From positions 124,001 to 188,000 of the forward strand of contig NZ_JAIZZK010000002.1 in the NCBI RefSeq assembly GCF_020443705.1: DNA of 64,000 nt, in the 5' to 3' direction. The position numbers were made by a program, and so were the translations under genes. Below, piece after piece: positions 1 through 8,864 of this stretch (positions are counted from its first letter, which is position 1; every line of letters starts with the position of its first letter). Under the pieces are notes generated by a model that worked only from the letters and a program-made list of their open reading frames with translations, did no database searches and was not told where the DNA came from. This DNA comes from Clostridium algoriphilum. GTDB taxonomy: Bacteria > Bacillota > Clostridia > Clostridiales > Clostridiaceae.

Positions 1-447
1 CATCCAATTCCTGATTTAACAGGTTATATAACTGAGGGGCAGATTATATTAAGTCGTGAACTTTACAAAAAAGGCATTATGCCTCCAGTAGATGTTCTAC
101 CTTCATTATCAAGACTTAAAGATAAAGGAATTGGAAAAGGTAAAACGCGCGAAGATCATGCAGATACAATGAATCAGTTATTTGCGGCTTATGCTCAAGG
201 AAAACAAGCAAAAGAGCTTGCAGTTATTTTAGGTGAGTCAGCTTTATCAGATGCAGACAAGAAATATGCAATATTTGCAGATGCTTTTGAAAAGCAATAT
301 GTATCCCAAGGGTTTGAAACTAATAGGACTATAGAAGAAACAATTAATTTAGGCTGGGAGCTTTTAGCCATACTGCCTAGGAATGAATTAAAAAGAATTA
401 GAGATGAATATCTAGATAAGTACTTACCAAGAAAAGAGGGTGAGTAA
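1..447 (+). CDS. atpB: V-type ATP synthase subunit B, C-terminal part (5' end outside window)
   Basis: The reading frame is open from base 1 and ends at 445-447, giving 148 C-terminal residues. It contains the family segments [29 protein letters not shown] and GKGKTREDH, followed by a helical C-terminal domain. Subunit B is the regulatory, non-catalytic nucleotide-binding subunit of the V1 head of the membrane-bound H+ or Na+ ATPase. The subunit D gene starts 2 bases after the stop, as in clostridial V-ATPase operons. The N-terminal part and the rest of the operon lie upstream of the window. Whether the pumped ion is H+ or Na+ cannot be told from this subunit. Confidence 0.95.
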   Translation, partial: HPIPDLTGYITEGQIILSRELYKKGIMPPVDVLPSLSRLKDKGIGKGKTREDHADTMNQLFAAYAQGKQAKELAVILGESALSDADKKYAIFADAFEKQYVSQGFETNRTIEETINLGWELLAILPRNELKRIRDEYLDKYLPRKEGE

Positions 448-449
448 AC

Positions 450-1121
450 ATGGCAAGGCTTAATGTCAACCCGACTAGAATGGAACTTACTAAGCTTAAA
501 AAAAAATTGGGTACTGCAACTCGTGGACATAAATTACTAAAAGATAAACAAGATGAACTTATGAGAAGATTTATTGATCTTATAAAACATAATAATGAGC
601 TTCGAGCGAGTGTTGAAGATAAATTACAGAACTCATTTAAAGATTTTGTTATGGCCAGTGCATTAATGTCTCCAGAATTTCTAGAGGAAGCTATAGCGTA
701 TCCAAAAGAAAAAATTTCTGTAGAAGTTGAAACTAAAAATCTTATGAGCGTTAATGTTCCGATAATGAAGTTCAAAAGAAAATTAGAAAATGATCCTGGT
801 AGTATATATCCCTACGGATTTGCCAGTACTTCAGCAGATCTTGATGGAGCAATAGAAAAGTTATATCTAATTTTACCAAGACTATTAGAACTAGCGGAAG
901 TTGAAAAAACTTGCCAATTGATGGCAGATGAGATTGAGAAAACTAGAAGAACAGTTAATGCGCTTGAATATATGACAATACCACAACTTAAAGATACTAT
1001 AAAGTATATAAAAATGAAACTTTCAGAAAATGAGCGTGGAGCTTTAACTAGACTTATGAAGGTTAAGAGCATGATGGAAAAGGCGCAAGAAATTGCAGAT
1101 GCAAAAGGAATTAGCACATAG
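450..1121 (+). CDS. atpD: V-type ATP synthase subunit D
   Basis: A 223-residue protein opening with [20 protein letters not shown] and continuing as [19 protein letters not shown], the signature of the V/A-ATPase D subunit. This is the central-stalk rotor protein, a long antiparallel coiled coil. The sequence is almost entirely helical and charged, as expected. It starts 2 bases after the subunit B stop, with GAGGGTGAG as ribosome-binding site inside the end of subunit B, so the two are probably translationally coupled. A terminator follows directly, making this the last gene of the operon. Confidence 0.95.
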   Translation: MARLNVNPTRMELTKLKKKLGTATRGHKLLKDKQDELMRRFIDLIKHNNELRASVEDKLQNSFKDFVMASALMSPEFLEEAIAYPKEKISVEVETKNLMSVNVPIMKFKRKLENDPGSIYPYGFASTSADLDGAIEKLYLILPRLLELAEVEKTCQLMADEIEKTRRTVNALEYMTIPQLKDTIKYIKMKLSENERGALTRLMKVKSMMEKAQEIADAKGIST

Positions 1122-1130
1122 ATAAGATGA

Positions 1131-1164
1131 AAATAAGGTGTATTTTATAACACCTTATTTTTTT
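1131..1164 (+). terminator. Rho-independent terminator of the V-ATPase operon
   Basis: A 10-bp perfect stem (aataaggtgt at 1132-1141 with acaccttatt at 1150-1159), an 8-base loop, and a run of T directly after it. Confidence 0.9.
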
Positions 1165-1276
1165 ATGATAACTTAAGTGGCTGTATGATATAATTAAAAA
1201 TAGAATACAGAATATAGAATATAAAAATAAAATTATTGCTATGAAGGCAATTATCATAAAGAAGAGGAGAATGCAT

Positions 1277-1747
1277 ATGGCGGTTAGAAAAATTTTGCAA
1301 TATGGGGACAAACATCTTAATACTACTTGTGAAAAGGTTGAAAAAGTTAATAAAAAAATACTGAACTTGGTTGATGATATGATGGATACATTGTACGAGG
1401 GCAATGGAATAGGTCTTGCTGCTCCACAAATAGGTATTTTAAAAAGGGTTATCTTAATTGATTTAGGAGAGGAAGAAGAAGATCCAATAATAGTTATAAA
1501 TCCTAAAATAACAGCGCAATCTGGAAATGAAAAGGATTATGAGGGGTGTTTAAGTTATTTGGGATATGAAGGTGAAGTTTTTAGGCCTACAGATGTTACA
1601 GTTGAAGGAATTAATATTAAAGGGAAACCAGTAATATATAATGCGACCGGGTTACTAGCAAGGGCTTTCTGTCATGAGATAGATCATTTAGATGGAGTAC
1701 TCTATATGTCAAGAGCTGAGGAAATGTATGAACTAAACCAGGAATAA
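1277..1747 (+). CDS. def: Peptide deformylase
   Basis: Removes the N-formyl group from the initiator methionine of nascent proteins. All three family motifs are present: GIGLAAPQ (about residues 44-51), EGCLS with the metal-binding cysteine (about 91), and HEIDH with the two metal-binding histidines and catalytic glutamate (133-137). I placed the start at ATG 1277 because GAGGAGA lies 6-7 bases upstream of it. In-frame ATGs at 1241 and 1271 are worse placed. At 156 residues this is the usual length of a short clostridial deformylase. It is monocistronic, with terminators on both sides. Confidence 0.94.
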   Translation: MAVRKILQYGDKHLNTTCEKVEKVNKKILNLVDDMMDTLYEGNGIGLAAPQIGILKRVILIDLGEEEEDPIIVINPKITAQSGNEKDYEGCLSYLGYEGEVFRPTDVTVEGINIKGKPVIYNATGLLARAFCHEIDHLDGVLYMSRAEEMYELNQE

Positions 1748-1756
1748 TAAATAAAG

Positions 1757-1801
1757 AACATGTCACATGATTATTAATATCATAGGGCATGTCTTTTTTA
1801 T
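1757..1801 (+). terminator. Terminator after def
   Basis: An imperfect hairpin: acatg (1759-1763) pairs with catgt (1788-1792), and atgat with atcat inside, followed by a T run at 1794-1799. Confidence 0.75.
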
Positions 1802-1813
1802 TTTTTGAATACA

Positions 1814-1880
1814 TTGATTTCTTTCTTTACAAATGTTAATATAATATGGAATGCTAGTGTATATACATCAGTGTATACAT
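1814..1880 (+). promoter_or_regulatory. Promoter and candidate operator of nadABC
   Basis: A sigma-A-like promoter, TTGATT (1814-1819), 17 bases, TAATAT (1837-1842), lies about 60 bp before nadA. Two direct repeats cover the expected transcription start: agtgtatatacat (1856-1868) and agtgtatacat (1870-1880), 14 bp apart start to start. The position suits a repressor site. Firmicute nad operons are often repressed by the nicotinate-responsive regulator NiaR, but I cannot confirm that this matches its site. Confidence 0.5.
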
Positions 1881-1904
1881 ATAAAGAAAGGGGTGTATGA
1901 GTAA

Positions 1905-2813
1905 ATGCAGAACTTAAAAGAAAAGATTCAGAAATTGAAGAGAGAAAAAAATGCTTTGATCTTAGCACATTATTATCAGAATGATGATATTCAAGAGATA
2001 GCTGATTTCGTTGGAGATTCTTATTATCTTAGTAAAATAGCCAAAGAATGTAAAGAGCAAACCATAGTTTTTTGCGGTGTATTGTTTATGGCTGAGAGTG
2101 CAAAAATACTATCACCAGAAAAAACGGTGCTACTACCTAATATAGAGGCTGGATGCACTATGGCAGATATGATTAACGGAGAGGATGTTCGCGAACTAAA
2201 AAAAGAACATCCCAAAGCAAAGGTTGTATGTTATATGAATTCAACTGCAGAAGTTAAAGCTGAAAGTGATGTATGCTGTACATCCTCTAATGCATTAAAG
2301 ATAATTAAAAAATTAAATAGTGATGAAGTAATATTTATACCAGATAAAAATTTAGGTGAATATATAAATGAACAAGCTCACGTAAAGAATATGATTTTTT
2401 GGAATGGTTTTTGTCGTGTGCATGAATTTGTTAATGTAGATGAAATTATGGATATTAAAAATGCAGATGAACACGTAAAAGTTTTAGTTCATCCTGAATG
2501 TAATAGAGAAGTTAGAAAACTTGCGGACTTTATAGGAAGCACTGGAGAGATAATTGACTTTGCTACAAAAGATAATTGTCAAAAGTATTTGATTGTAACT
2601 GAAGAAGGTATACTTTATAGCTTAAAAAATAAAAATCCCGATAAACAATTTATAACACCAAAGACACCTATGACATGTTGTAGTATGAAGAAAAATACTT
2701 TAAATGATGTTTATATGAGTCTTCTTAATAACCAGCATGAGGTAACGGTAGATGAAAATATAAGACAAGCAGCGCATAAATGTTTAAATGCGATGCATGA
2801 AATGACGAGGTGA
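1905..2813 (+). CDS. nadA: Quinolinate synthase
   Basis: Condenses iminoaspartate with dihydroxyacetone phosphate to quinolinate in de novo NAD synthesis, using a [4Fe-4S] cluster. The 302-residue protein shows the family segments ILAHYYQNDDIQEIADFVGDS, MAESAKIL, CYMNSTAEVKA, VHPECNREV and MTCCSMKKNTL. The cluster cysteines probably lie in the first GVLFMAESAKIL-to-VVCYMNS region and the last two segments. AAAGGGGTG precedes the ATG by about 9 bases. It is the first gene of nadABC and supplies the substrate for NadC two genes downstream. Confidence 0.96.
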   Translation: MQNLKEKIQKLKREKNALILAHYYQNDDIQEIADFVGDSYYLSKIAKECKEQTIVFCGVLFMAESAKILSPEKTVLLPNIEAGCTMADMINGEDVRELKKEHPKAKVVCYMNSTAEVKAESDVCCTSSNALKIIKKLNSDEVIFIPDKNLGEYINEQAHVKNMIFWNGFCRVHEFVNVDEIMDIKNADEHVKVLVHPECNREVRKLADFIGSTGEIIDFATKDNCQKYLIVTEEGILYSLKNKNPDKQFITPKTPMTCCSMKKNTLNDVYMSLLNNQHEVTVDENIRQAAHKCLNAMHEMTR

Positions 2814-2823
2814 TATTAATATT

Positions 2824-4125
2824 ATGGATATTATTGTTGACGTATTAATAGTTGGAACAGGGGCAGCAGGTCTATATTCCGCTTTAAATTTAAGTGATAA
2901 TTTAAATATACTTTTAATAACTAAAGATTCTGTGGATAAATGTAATACATCATTAGCTCAAGGTGGAATTTCAGTAGCTAGAGATGAAAAGGATTATGAT
3001 CTATTTGTGCAAGATACTTTAAAAGCAGGAAAGTATAAAAATTCTGTAGAAGCAGTAAAAACTTTAGTATATGAATCTATAGATAATATTAACGAAGTAA
3101 TCGATTATGGAACAACTTTTGACAAAGAAAATGGAGGCCTAAGATATACTAAGGAAGGTGCTCACAGCATAAATAGAATTGTCCATAACAAGGATGAAAC
3201 AGGTAAAGAGCTTTTTGAATCTTTACTAGAAGCACTTAAAAATAAAAAGAACGTTAGAATATTTGAAAATACTACACTTATTGATATCATTATTAATAAT
3301 AATGTCTGCTGTGGCGGAGTAGTAACTAAGGGAGAAGAAAGAATAAATATATACTCTAAGGAGACTATTTTAGCTACAGGTGGAATTGGGGGTTTATTCA
3401 AGAACTCAACTAGTAGGAGAAGCTTAACAGGGGATGGGATAGCTATTGCACTAAGGCATAATATTAAAACCTCTGATTTAGACTATGTGCAATTTCACCC
3501 AACTGCTTTATACGATGATAAGGTCAATTGTGAGAAGTTTCTTATATCGGAGTCTCTAAGAGGTGAAGGTGCCAAACTAGTAAACGAAAATGGAAAAAGA
3601 TTTGTTGATGAGCTTTTACCAAGGGATATAGTTGCTAGGGCAGTTTATGATGAAGAAGAAAAAAGCAGCAAACCGTATGTTTATTTAGATATTTCATTTA
3701 AAGGTAAAGACTATATAACAAATAGGTTTCCAGGAATATACAAAAAATGTTTAGAAAGTGGTATAGATATTACAAAGCAAAAAATTCCAGTAACACCAGT
3801 GCAACATTATCATATGGGAGGAATTGCTGTTGATTTATCTTCTAGAACATCTATGGATCATTTGTTTGCCTGTGGTGAGGTAAGCTGCACAGGAGTACAT
3901 GGAGCAAATAGGTTAGCAAGTAATTCACTATTAGAAGCTTTGGTCTTTTCTAGAAGAGCCTCAAAATGTATTAATGAGTCCATTGGTGAAATTGCATCTT
4001 TAAGCCTTAAAGATATAAAGGGTATGGAGACCTTTGAAAATTATAGTGTAATTAATAAAACTATAGTTATAGATGAATTTAAGAAAATGAGGGAGGCTAT
4101 AAGGAATGAATTGGTTAATTATTGA
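2824..4125 (+). CDS. nadB: L-aspartate oxidase
   Basis: Oxidises L-aspartate to iminoaspartate, the NadA substrate, with FAD; in anaerobes fumarate usually serves as acceptor. The FAD-binding motif GTGAAGLYSA is near the N terminus, followed by TSLAQGGIS. Near the C terminus are QHYHMGGI and HGANRLASNSLLEALVF. At 433 residues it is about 100 shorter than the E. coli enzyme because the C-terminal helical domain is missing or reduced, as in other clostridia. GAGGTGAT precedes the start. Its 3' end overlaps nadC by 20 bp. Confidence 0.95.
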   Translation: MDIIVDVLIVGTGAAGLYSALNLSDNLNILLITKDSVDKCNTSLAQGGISVARDEKDYDLFVQDTLKAGKYKNSVEAVKTLVYESIDNINEVIDYGTTFDKENGGLRYTKEGAHSINRIVHNKDETGKELFESLLEALKNKKNVRIFENTTLIDIIINNNVCCGGVVTKGEERINIYSKETILATGGIGGLFKNSTSRRSLTGDGIAIALRHNIKTSDLDYVQFHPTALYDDKVNCEKFLISESLRGEGAKLVNENGKRFVDELLPRDIVARAVYDEEEKSSKPYVYLDISFKGKDYITNRFPGIYKKCLESGIDITKQKIPVTPVQHYHMGGIAVDLSSRTSMDHLFACGEVSCTGVHGANRLASNSLLEALVFSRRASKCINESIGEIASLSLKDIKGMETFENYSVINKTIVIDEFKKMREAIRNELVNY

Positions 4126-4942
4126 TAGCCTTATCATAAATGCTATAAAAGAAGATCTACCACAAAATGATATTACAACGGAATTTATTATAAGAGATGA
4201 GTGCAATTGTAGTGTTGATTTAATAGCAAAGCAAAATGGAATAATTGCTGGGCTTCTTGTGTTTGAAAGAGTTTTTAAGTTACTGGGTGAAGTTAATGTG
4301 GAGTTTCTAAAATGTGATGGAGATGCAGTTACCGAGGGAGAATGCATAGCAAAAATAAGTGGGAAAACAAAACATATATTAACAGGAGAAAGAACTGCAT
4401 TAAATTATCTTCAAAGAATGAGTGGCATTGCTACATTAACTAAAACTTACGTGAACAAGTTAGTGGGTAGTGGAGTAAAAATATTGGATACAAGAAAAAC
4501 TACACCTAACATGAGAATATTTGAAAAATACGCTGTAAAAATTGGTGGGGGTTGTAATCATAGGGACAACCTTTCTGATGGTGTTCTTATTAAAGAAAAT
4601 CATATAAGTGCTGCTGGAGGAATAAAGGAGGCAGTTAATATTATACGTGATAATGTTTCCTTTGTTAAAAAAATTGAAGTTGAAACAGAATCTTTAAAGC
4701 AAGTAAATGAAGCTTTAGAAGTTAAGGCAGATATTATAATGCTAGATAATATGGATGTTTTAGATATGAAAAAAGCCGTAGAGATAATTAATAAAAAAGC
4801 TTTAGTTGAGGCATCTGGAGATATAACAATAGACAATATTTCAATAGTAGCAAGCTGCGGAGTTGATTATATATCTGTAGGGGCGTTAACACATTCGTAT
4901 AAGGTTTTAGATTTAAGTATGAAAAATTTAGTTAATAGTTAA
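4106..4942 (+). CDS. nadC: Nicotinate-nucleotide pyrophosphorylase (carboxylating)
   Basis: Converts quinolinate and PRPP to nicotinate mononucleotide, CO2 and pyrophosphate, the third step of the pathway started by NadB and NadA. The 278-residue protein has the family segments GERTALNYLQRMSGIAT, DTRKTTPNMR, GGGCNHRDNLSDGVLIKENH, EVETESL, MLDNMD and VEASGDI. The start lies inside nadB (20-bp overlap), with GGGAGG upstream, so coupled translation is likely. No canonical terminator follows; a long inverted repeat lies 60 bp downstream. Confidence 0.96.
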   Translation: MNWLIIDSLIINAIKEDLPQNDITTEFIIRDECNCSVDLIAKQNGIIAGLLVFERVFKLLGEVNVEFLKCDGDAVTEGECIAKISGKTKHILTGERTALNYLQRMSGIATLTKTYVNKLVGSGVKILDTRKTTPNMRIFEKYAVKIGGGCNHRDNLSDGVLIKENHISAAGGIKEAVNIIRDNVSFVKKIEVETESLKQVNEALEVKADIIMLDNMDVLDMKKAVEIINKKALVEASGDITIDNISIVASCGVDYISVGALTHSYKVLDLSMKNLVNS

Positions 4943-5002
4943 GGTACTTGCGACATGTTATATTGCAAATCTAAAACATAAAATATGTTTATATAGTATT
5001 AT

Positions 5003-5087
5003 AACAAAAGTATATATTGTGATAAATGCGGTTGAACTAGCCTTATTTGGTGACGTGAACGCATTGGAAGCAATATATACTTTTGTT
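5003..5087. repeat. Long inverted repeat between convergent nadC and reductase genes
   Basis: A perfect 17-bp stem (aacaaaagtatatattg at 5003-5019 with its complement at 5071-5087) encloses a second 6-bp stem (aatgcg 5025-5030 with cgcatt 5060-5065). It lies between two convergent genes, so it may end transcription from both sides. The T runs are weak and the internal loop is unusually long for a terminator. Confidence 0.7.
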
Positions 5088-5115
5088 GTTTTACATATAA
5101 AGAAAACTTAAAAAC

Positions 5116-5952
5116 TTAAACTTTAAGGCACTTATCAATATATTCTTTTAGTCTATCAGTCCAAGCAGGAATCTCAATACCAAATGATTTTTTTATACGA
5201 GAAGTATTTACAGCGGTATACTTAGGCTCCTTTATAATATTAGATAAAAGTTTGTCTGAACTAACAATGAGCGGAACATTAAGATTACTGAATTTAATTA
5301 TACTGTCTATTAGCATTGATTTTGATAGACATCCTTCATTTGTGTAATTATAAACTCCATATTTGTCAGTGGCTAAGAGTTTTTGAAGGACATTAGTTAA
5401 ATCTTCAATATAAGTTATAGAAATAGTGGGATTTGAAAATAGATAAATTGCTGTATGTTTCCCATTTATGAGCTTTTTTACAAAACAATCATTACCACCA
5501 TATATAGTTGAGCTACGAATAATGAAATATTTATTACAGATAGTTTGGATTATTTCCTCTCCACCTAATTTACTCTTGCTATAGGCATTTATTGGACTAC
5601 AGTCATCAACTTCGCTGCAGGGTGATGTATAAGTATCGCCGTACACATCGGTGCTAGATAAGTATATTAGGGGTATATTAAGTGCATTACAACATTTGGA
5701 AATATTTAAAGTTCCCACTGTGTTTGTTTCATAAGCTAAAGTTTCATTATACTCGCAAATATATTTATTTGTTATGGCTGCAGTATGAATTATAGCATCA
5801 GGTTTTAATAATTCCAGTGTTTTTTCAGTAGCTAATTTGTCCACTATGTTAAGTTCAGTTTTATCTAGGCCATATATAGTATGTGATTTTGAAAGTGCGT
5901 TACAAAGATAAGTTCCAATATTACCTTTTGCACCAGTTATTAAAATTTTCAT
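5116..5952 (-). CDS. NAD-dependent epimerase/dehydratase, RmlD-like sugar nucleotide reductase
   Basis: A 278-residue extended short-chain dehydrogenase/reductase. It has the Rossmann motif GAKGNIGTYL at residues 7-16, SSTDVYGD in the middle, and the catalytic pair YSKSK (YxxxK). Overall order and length resemble dTDP-4-dehydrorhamnose reductase (RmlD). No other rhamnose genes (rmlA, B, C) are nearby, so the sugar substrate is unknown. It is monocistronic on the minus strand, with an excellent site (AGGAGGT) before the ATG. Confidence 0.85.
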   Translation of the reverse strand: MKILITGAKGNIGTYLCNALSKSHTIYGLDKTELNIVDKLATEKTLELLKPDAIIHTAAITNKYICEYNETLAYETNTVGTLNISKCCNALNIPLIYLSSTDVYGDTYTSPCSEVDDCSPINAYSKSKLGGEEIIQTICNKYFIIRSSTIYGGNDCFVKKLINGKHTAIYLFSNPTISITYIEDLTNVLQKLLATDKYGVYNYTNEGCLSKSMLIDSIIKFSNLNVPLIVSSDKLLSNIIKEPKYTAVNTSRIKKSFGIEIPAWTDRLKEYIDKCLKV

Positions 5953-6168
5953 AGATACCTCCTAAAATTTCATGCTATTAAAGTATATGATGCAGTATCA
6001 TTATTATTAAGGAATTTTGCAATTTACTATGTTAATTTTAATGATATTTGGAGATAATAAAAATCGGAAGTTTTCTTTTGTAGGTATTGCTCTAGATTAT
6101 AGGTTAGAGACTAAAAAAAATAGAGCATTACATACATAAAATGCATGTCAGTTAACAATTGTTATTAG

Positions 6169-6202
6169 TTGAATGCATTTGGGAAATGTGGTAAAATATA
6201 AT
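6169..6202 (+). promoter_or_regulatory. Promoter of fprA (in the 5953-6297 intergenic region)
   Basis: TTGAAT (6169-6174), 17 bases, then TAAAAT (6192-6197) with a TG one base before it, an extended -10 type. The rest of the 345-bp gap holds an AT dinucleotide run around 6225-6240 and a weak pairing of tgctcta (6088-6094) with tagagca (6121-6127). I saw no convincing PerR-type palindrome and no small gene. Confidence 0.5.
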
Positions 6203-6297
6203 ATATCTAATATGATTAAAATGATATATATATATATATAGGGGATAGCAATAATGATCTCTTATCTACTAAGAGAACTACAAGGAGGATTTATAAT

Positions 6298-7473
6298 ATG
6301 GAAACAACAAAACTAAAAGACAATATTTATTGGATTGGGGTAAATGATCCTAAGCTTAAGGTATTTGATATTATAATGGAAACAAAAAAAGGAACTACTT
6401 ATAATTCATATCTAATAGATGATGAAAAAGTGGCTATAGTAGATTCTGTTAAAAACGGTTTTTTTGATGAATCTTTAAGTAAAATAAAAGGTATTATTGG
6501 AGAAAGAAAAGTTGATTATATAATAGTTCAACATACTGAACTAGATCATAGTGGTTCTTTAGGTAGACTATTAGAAGTTTACCCAGAAGCTGTTATTGTT
6601 GCTTCAAAAGCTGCTATAATATATTTAAAAGAAATAACAAACAAAGAATTTATTAGTAAACCGGCAGTGGGAGAACTCTCACTCGGTAAAAATACATTAC
6701 AATTTATTTCTGCACCAAATTTACATTGGCCAGATACAATGTTTACATATGTGAAGGAACAGAAAATATTATTTACCTGTGATGTAATGGGGTGTCACTA
6801 TTCACCAGCTAATTGTATAACTGATTCTTGCTCAGGTGATTATTTTGAAGAAATGAGATATTACTTTGATGTTATAATGGGACCATTTAAAAAATTTGTT
6901 AATTCAGGTTTAGATAAAATTAAAGATTTAGAGTTAGATATGGTAGCACCAAGCCATGGACCTATTCATATAGAAGACATTAAAATGTATGTAGACCTTT
7001 ATAGAAAATGGGCTAAGGTTGAGGAAATTAAAGAAAAAAATATTCAAATTTTTTATATTTCAGCTTATGGTAATACTGAAATTATTGGGAAATATATTGC
7101 TAAAAAAATTAATGATAAGGGCATAAAAGCCGAAGCTCATGAAATAACATCTATGGATTTAGGTGAAATTATACCATTAATTGAAAAAGCTTCAGGGATA
7201 ATGATTGGTTCTCCAACCATTAATCAAGATGCTGTAAAGCCTGCATGGGATGTTTTATCTCTTGTATGTCCAATTACTAATAGAGGCAAAATTGCAGCTG
7301 CCTTCGGATCATATGGGTGGAGTGGAGAAGGTGTTCCTATGCTTACACAAAGATTAAAGTCTTTAAAATTTAAAGTTGTAGAGGAAGGATTTAAGTTTAA
7401 ATTTGTTCCAGACAACAAAGAATATGAGCAAGCTGATAAATTTGTGGAAGAGTTTTTGCAATTACTAAAATAA
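6298..7473 (+). CDS. fprA: Flavodiiron protein (FprA-type oxygen/NO reductase)
   Basis: Reduces O2 to water, or NO to N2O, in the cytoplasm of anaerobes, protecting them from oxygen. The 391-residue protein has an N-terminal metallo-beta-lactamase-like domain with a complete di-iron site: H79, E81, D83, H84 in HTELDH, then H143, D162 and H220. A flavodoxin domain follows from about residue 247 ([11 protein letters not shown]), binding FMN. The GTG- or ATG-initiated alternatives are not needed: AAGGAGG precedes ATG 6298. Electron donors for this family are rubredoxins; one is encoded at 26861. It is flanked by its own promoter and terminator. Confidence 0.95.
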   Translation: METTKLKDNIYWIGVNDPKLKVFDIIMETKKGTTYNSYLIDDEKVAIVDSVKNGFFDESLSKIKGIIGERKVDYIIVQHTELDHSGSLGRLLEVYPEAVIVASKAAIIYLKEITNKEFISKPAVGELSLGKNTLQFISAPNLHWPDTMFTYVKEQKILFTCDVMGCHYSPANCITDSCSGDYFEEMRYYFDVIMGPFKKFVNSGLDKIKDLELDMVAPSHGPIHIEDIKMYVDLYRKWAKVEEIKEKNIQIFYISAYGNTEIIGKYIAKKINDKGIKAEAHEITSMDLGEIIPLIEKASGIMIGSPTINQDAVKPAWDVLSLVCPITNRGKIAAAFGSYGWSGEGVPMLTQRLKSLKFKVVEEGFKFKFVPDNKEYEQADKFVEEFLQLLK

Positions 7474-7548
7474 AATTATATTTTGGTATTTTAGATTTGT
7501 TTAAGACTCAGGTTAGAGTAAATAAGATAGATTAAATAATATAAAAAA

Positions 7549-7581
7549 GAAATCTCACTTACATAGTGAAATTTTTTTTTT
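7549..7581 (+). terminator. Terminator after fprA
   Basis: tcact/agtga stem with loop tacat, extended by A-T pairs, then a run of ten T. Confidence 0.85.
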
Positions 7582-7712
7582 ATAAGTAATTAAAAATACA
7601 CTAATGTAGGAATAAAATGATGAGTATATAAAATAATACTGTTGTACACTTTATATAGTGAGAATCTATATATAGAATATTAAATCGTAAATGATTTATG
7701 GAGGGGATGTAT

Positions 7713-8111
7713 TTGAAAAAACAATATATAATTGATTTTTTAAATAAAAATGAATTAAGTGATATATCTGAAATCCAATATAAAAAGGGAACCATAGCAC
7801 TGAAATTCAAATACTATTATGATGATGTAGAAATGCAAGCGGCTACATCCTATGCAAATGAAGAGGGTGATTTTAAACAAAACAAAGAAGAATGGTATGA
7901 AGAATTTTTTCTGCCTTACCTAAGTGATATTTCAGCAGATAATGTTGAAGACATTATGGAAGAATGTGCGGAAGAATTGGAAATTGAATACGAATTCATT
8001 GGTTGTGATATTTCGCAAGATGCATATGAGTTTAATGAATTCGCTGTTGTATTTTATGCAGAAGATTCAAATGTTGAGATTGATGATATTTTAATGGAAT
8101 TGGATTTTTGA
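7713..8111 (+). CDS. Hypothetical acidic protein
   Basis: About 132 residues, strongly acidic, with many Glu/Asp clusters such as EDIMEECAEELEIEYE. No membrane segment or signal peptide is visible. I do not recognise the family. The start is uncertain: GGAGGGG (7700-7706) stands 6 bases before TTG 7713, the best-placed start. ATG 7707 directly abuts the site and ATG 7698 overlaps it. It has its own terminator and is not in an operon with fprA. Function unknown. Confidence 0.75.
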   Translation: MKKQYIIDFLNKNELSDISEIQYKKGTIALKFKYYYDDVEMQAATSYANEEGDFKQNKEEWYEEFFLPYLSDISADNVEDIMEECAEELEIEYEFIGCDISQDAYEFNEFAVVFYAEDSNVEIDDILMELDF

Positions 8112-8126
8112 TTATATATATATACT

Positions 8127-8155
8127 GAAAAGTGGTTTTGCTAAGCCACTTTTTT
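8127..8155. terminator. Bidirectional terminator between converging small genes
   Basis: aaaagtgg/ccactttt stem followed by a T run on the plus strand, with a mirror A run on the other side. It ends the acidic-protein gene and overlaps the 3' end of the minus-strand Spo0E-like gene. Confidence 0.8.
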
Positions 8156-8317
8156 CGAGGTGGCTTTAACTTTCTGATATTTAACTATAACTTCATCTAA
8201 CTGCTGACTACATGATACAACCATTTTATCCGTAGGTTTTTTAAAATTTAATAAAAAATGTAATATAGCTCTTAATGATTCTAATTCCTTGTTTATAATT
8301 CTTAGTTTTATATTCAT
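8141..8317 (-). CDS. Spo0E-like aspartyl-phosphate phosphatase family protein
   Basis: A 58-residue minus-strand gene that is too short for most ORF calls. The protein has two predicted helices: MNIKLRIINKELESLRAILH, then a second with the signature SQQLDEVIVKY. The S-Q-x-L-D motif is the hallmark of Spo0E-type phosphatases, which dephosphorylate Spo0A~P and so delay sporulation. GAGGTG precedes the ATG by 8 bases. The start and stop both fall in a coherent frame, and the stop lies in the terminator hairpin. The target response regulator is an inference from the family. Confidence 0.8.
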   Translation of the reverse strand: MNIKLRIINKELESLRAILHFLLNFKKPTDKMVVSCSQQLDEVIVKYQKVKATSKKVA

Positions 8318-8649
8318 ATATTTACACCTCTTCCACTTAATTTAGTATTTGTGAAGTAAATACATAATACCATATTATTCAATCTATGTTAAATTTTTTG
8401 TTAGCCATGATAATGTAAGAAAATACAAAATATACTATAATATATGGGGATAAAGTGAAAATATATGGTAAATTGTACCATGAAAACCCACTCAGATGTT
8501 GAAAAAAGCTATTTGGTAAGATATGTAAATGACGAAAAAAGTCTTAATTTTCTTATGTTATTATGTAAATAATAGAGTATGTTTGTTTTATACTATTTAT
8601 GATTAAAATTTTAAAATTAATAAAAAAATAGAATTATTGTAGGAGTGAT
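8318..8649. other. Intergenic region with a 17-bp palindrome
   Basis: No gene seen in about 330 bp. It contains a palindrome, atggta-aattg-taccat (8465-8481), downstream of a TATAAT-like element near 8438. One match to the 7-base Spo0A-box core TGNCGAA occurs at 8530-8536. Both are weak statistically. Confidence 0.35.
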
Positions 8650-8658
8650 ATTATTAGT

Positions 8659-8820
8659 ATGGATGAATTAACAAGCAGAATAAATTACCTTTATAAAAAA
8701 AGTAAAGAGGATAAGCTTACAGAGGAAGAGAAAGTAGAGCAACAAGAATTAAGGAAAAGATATGTAGAAAATGTTAAAAGAAATTTTAGATCTCAACTTG
8801 ATACAATAAAAAAAGTATAA
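8659..8820 (+). CDS. DUF896 (YnzC-like) family protein
   Basis: A 53-residue helical protein: MDELTSRINYLYKKSKEDKL, then TEEEKVEQQELRKRYVENVK and a C-terminal RNFRSQLDTIK. It fits the DUF896/YnzC pattern RIN-L-KK-LTeEE-EQ-LR-Y-NfR-qL closely. The family's function is not established; YnzC is linked to the SOS region in Bacillus. The ATG at 8659 stands 13 bases from the AGGAG site (8641-8645). ATT codons at 8650 or 8653 are better spaced and would give an N terminus like that of homologues (M-I-S-...). The true start may therefore be ATT. Confidence 0.8.
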   Translation: MDELTSRINYLYKKSKEDKLTEEEKVEQQELRKRYVENVKRNFRSQLDTIKKV

Positions 8821-8864
8821 AAGTGAATAACAAATTTATAAAATAGTAGAAATGGGGAATTTTA

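Noticed and set aside
195-1117. Long minus-strand ORFs opposite the V-ATPase genes
   Set aside because: They lie wholly in antisense to strongly conserved genes, have no ribosome-binding sites and show low-complexity hydrophobic translations.
6220-6242. AT dinucleotide run as a functional repeat
   Set aside because: Short and common in AT-rich clostridial DNA; no further support.
8530-8536. Spo0A-box core TGACGAA
   Set aside because: A 7-base match is expected by chance many times in a window this size; noted only as context.
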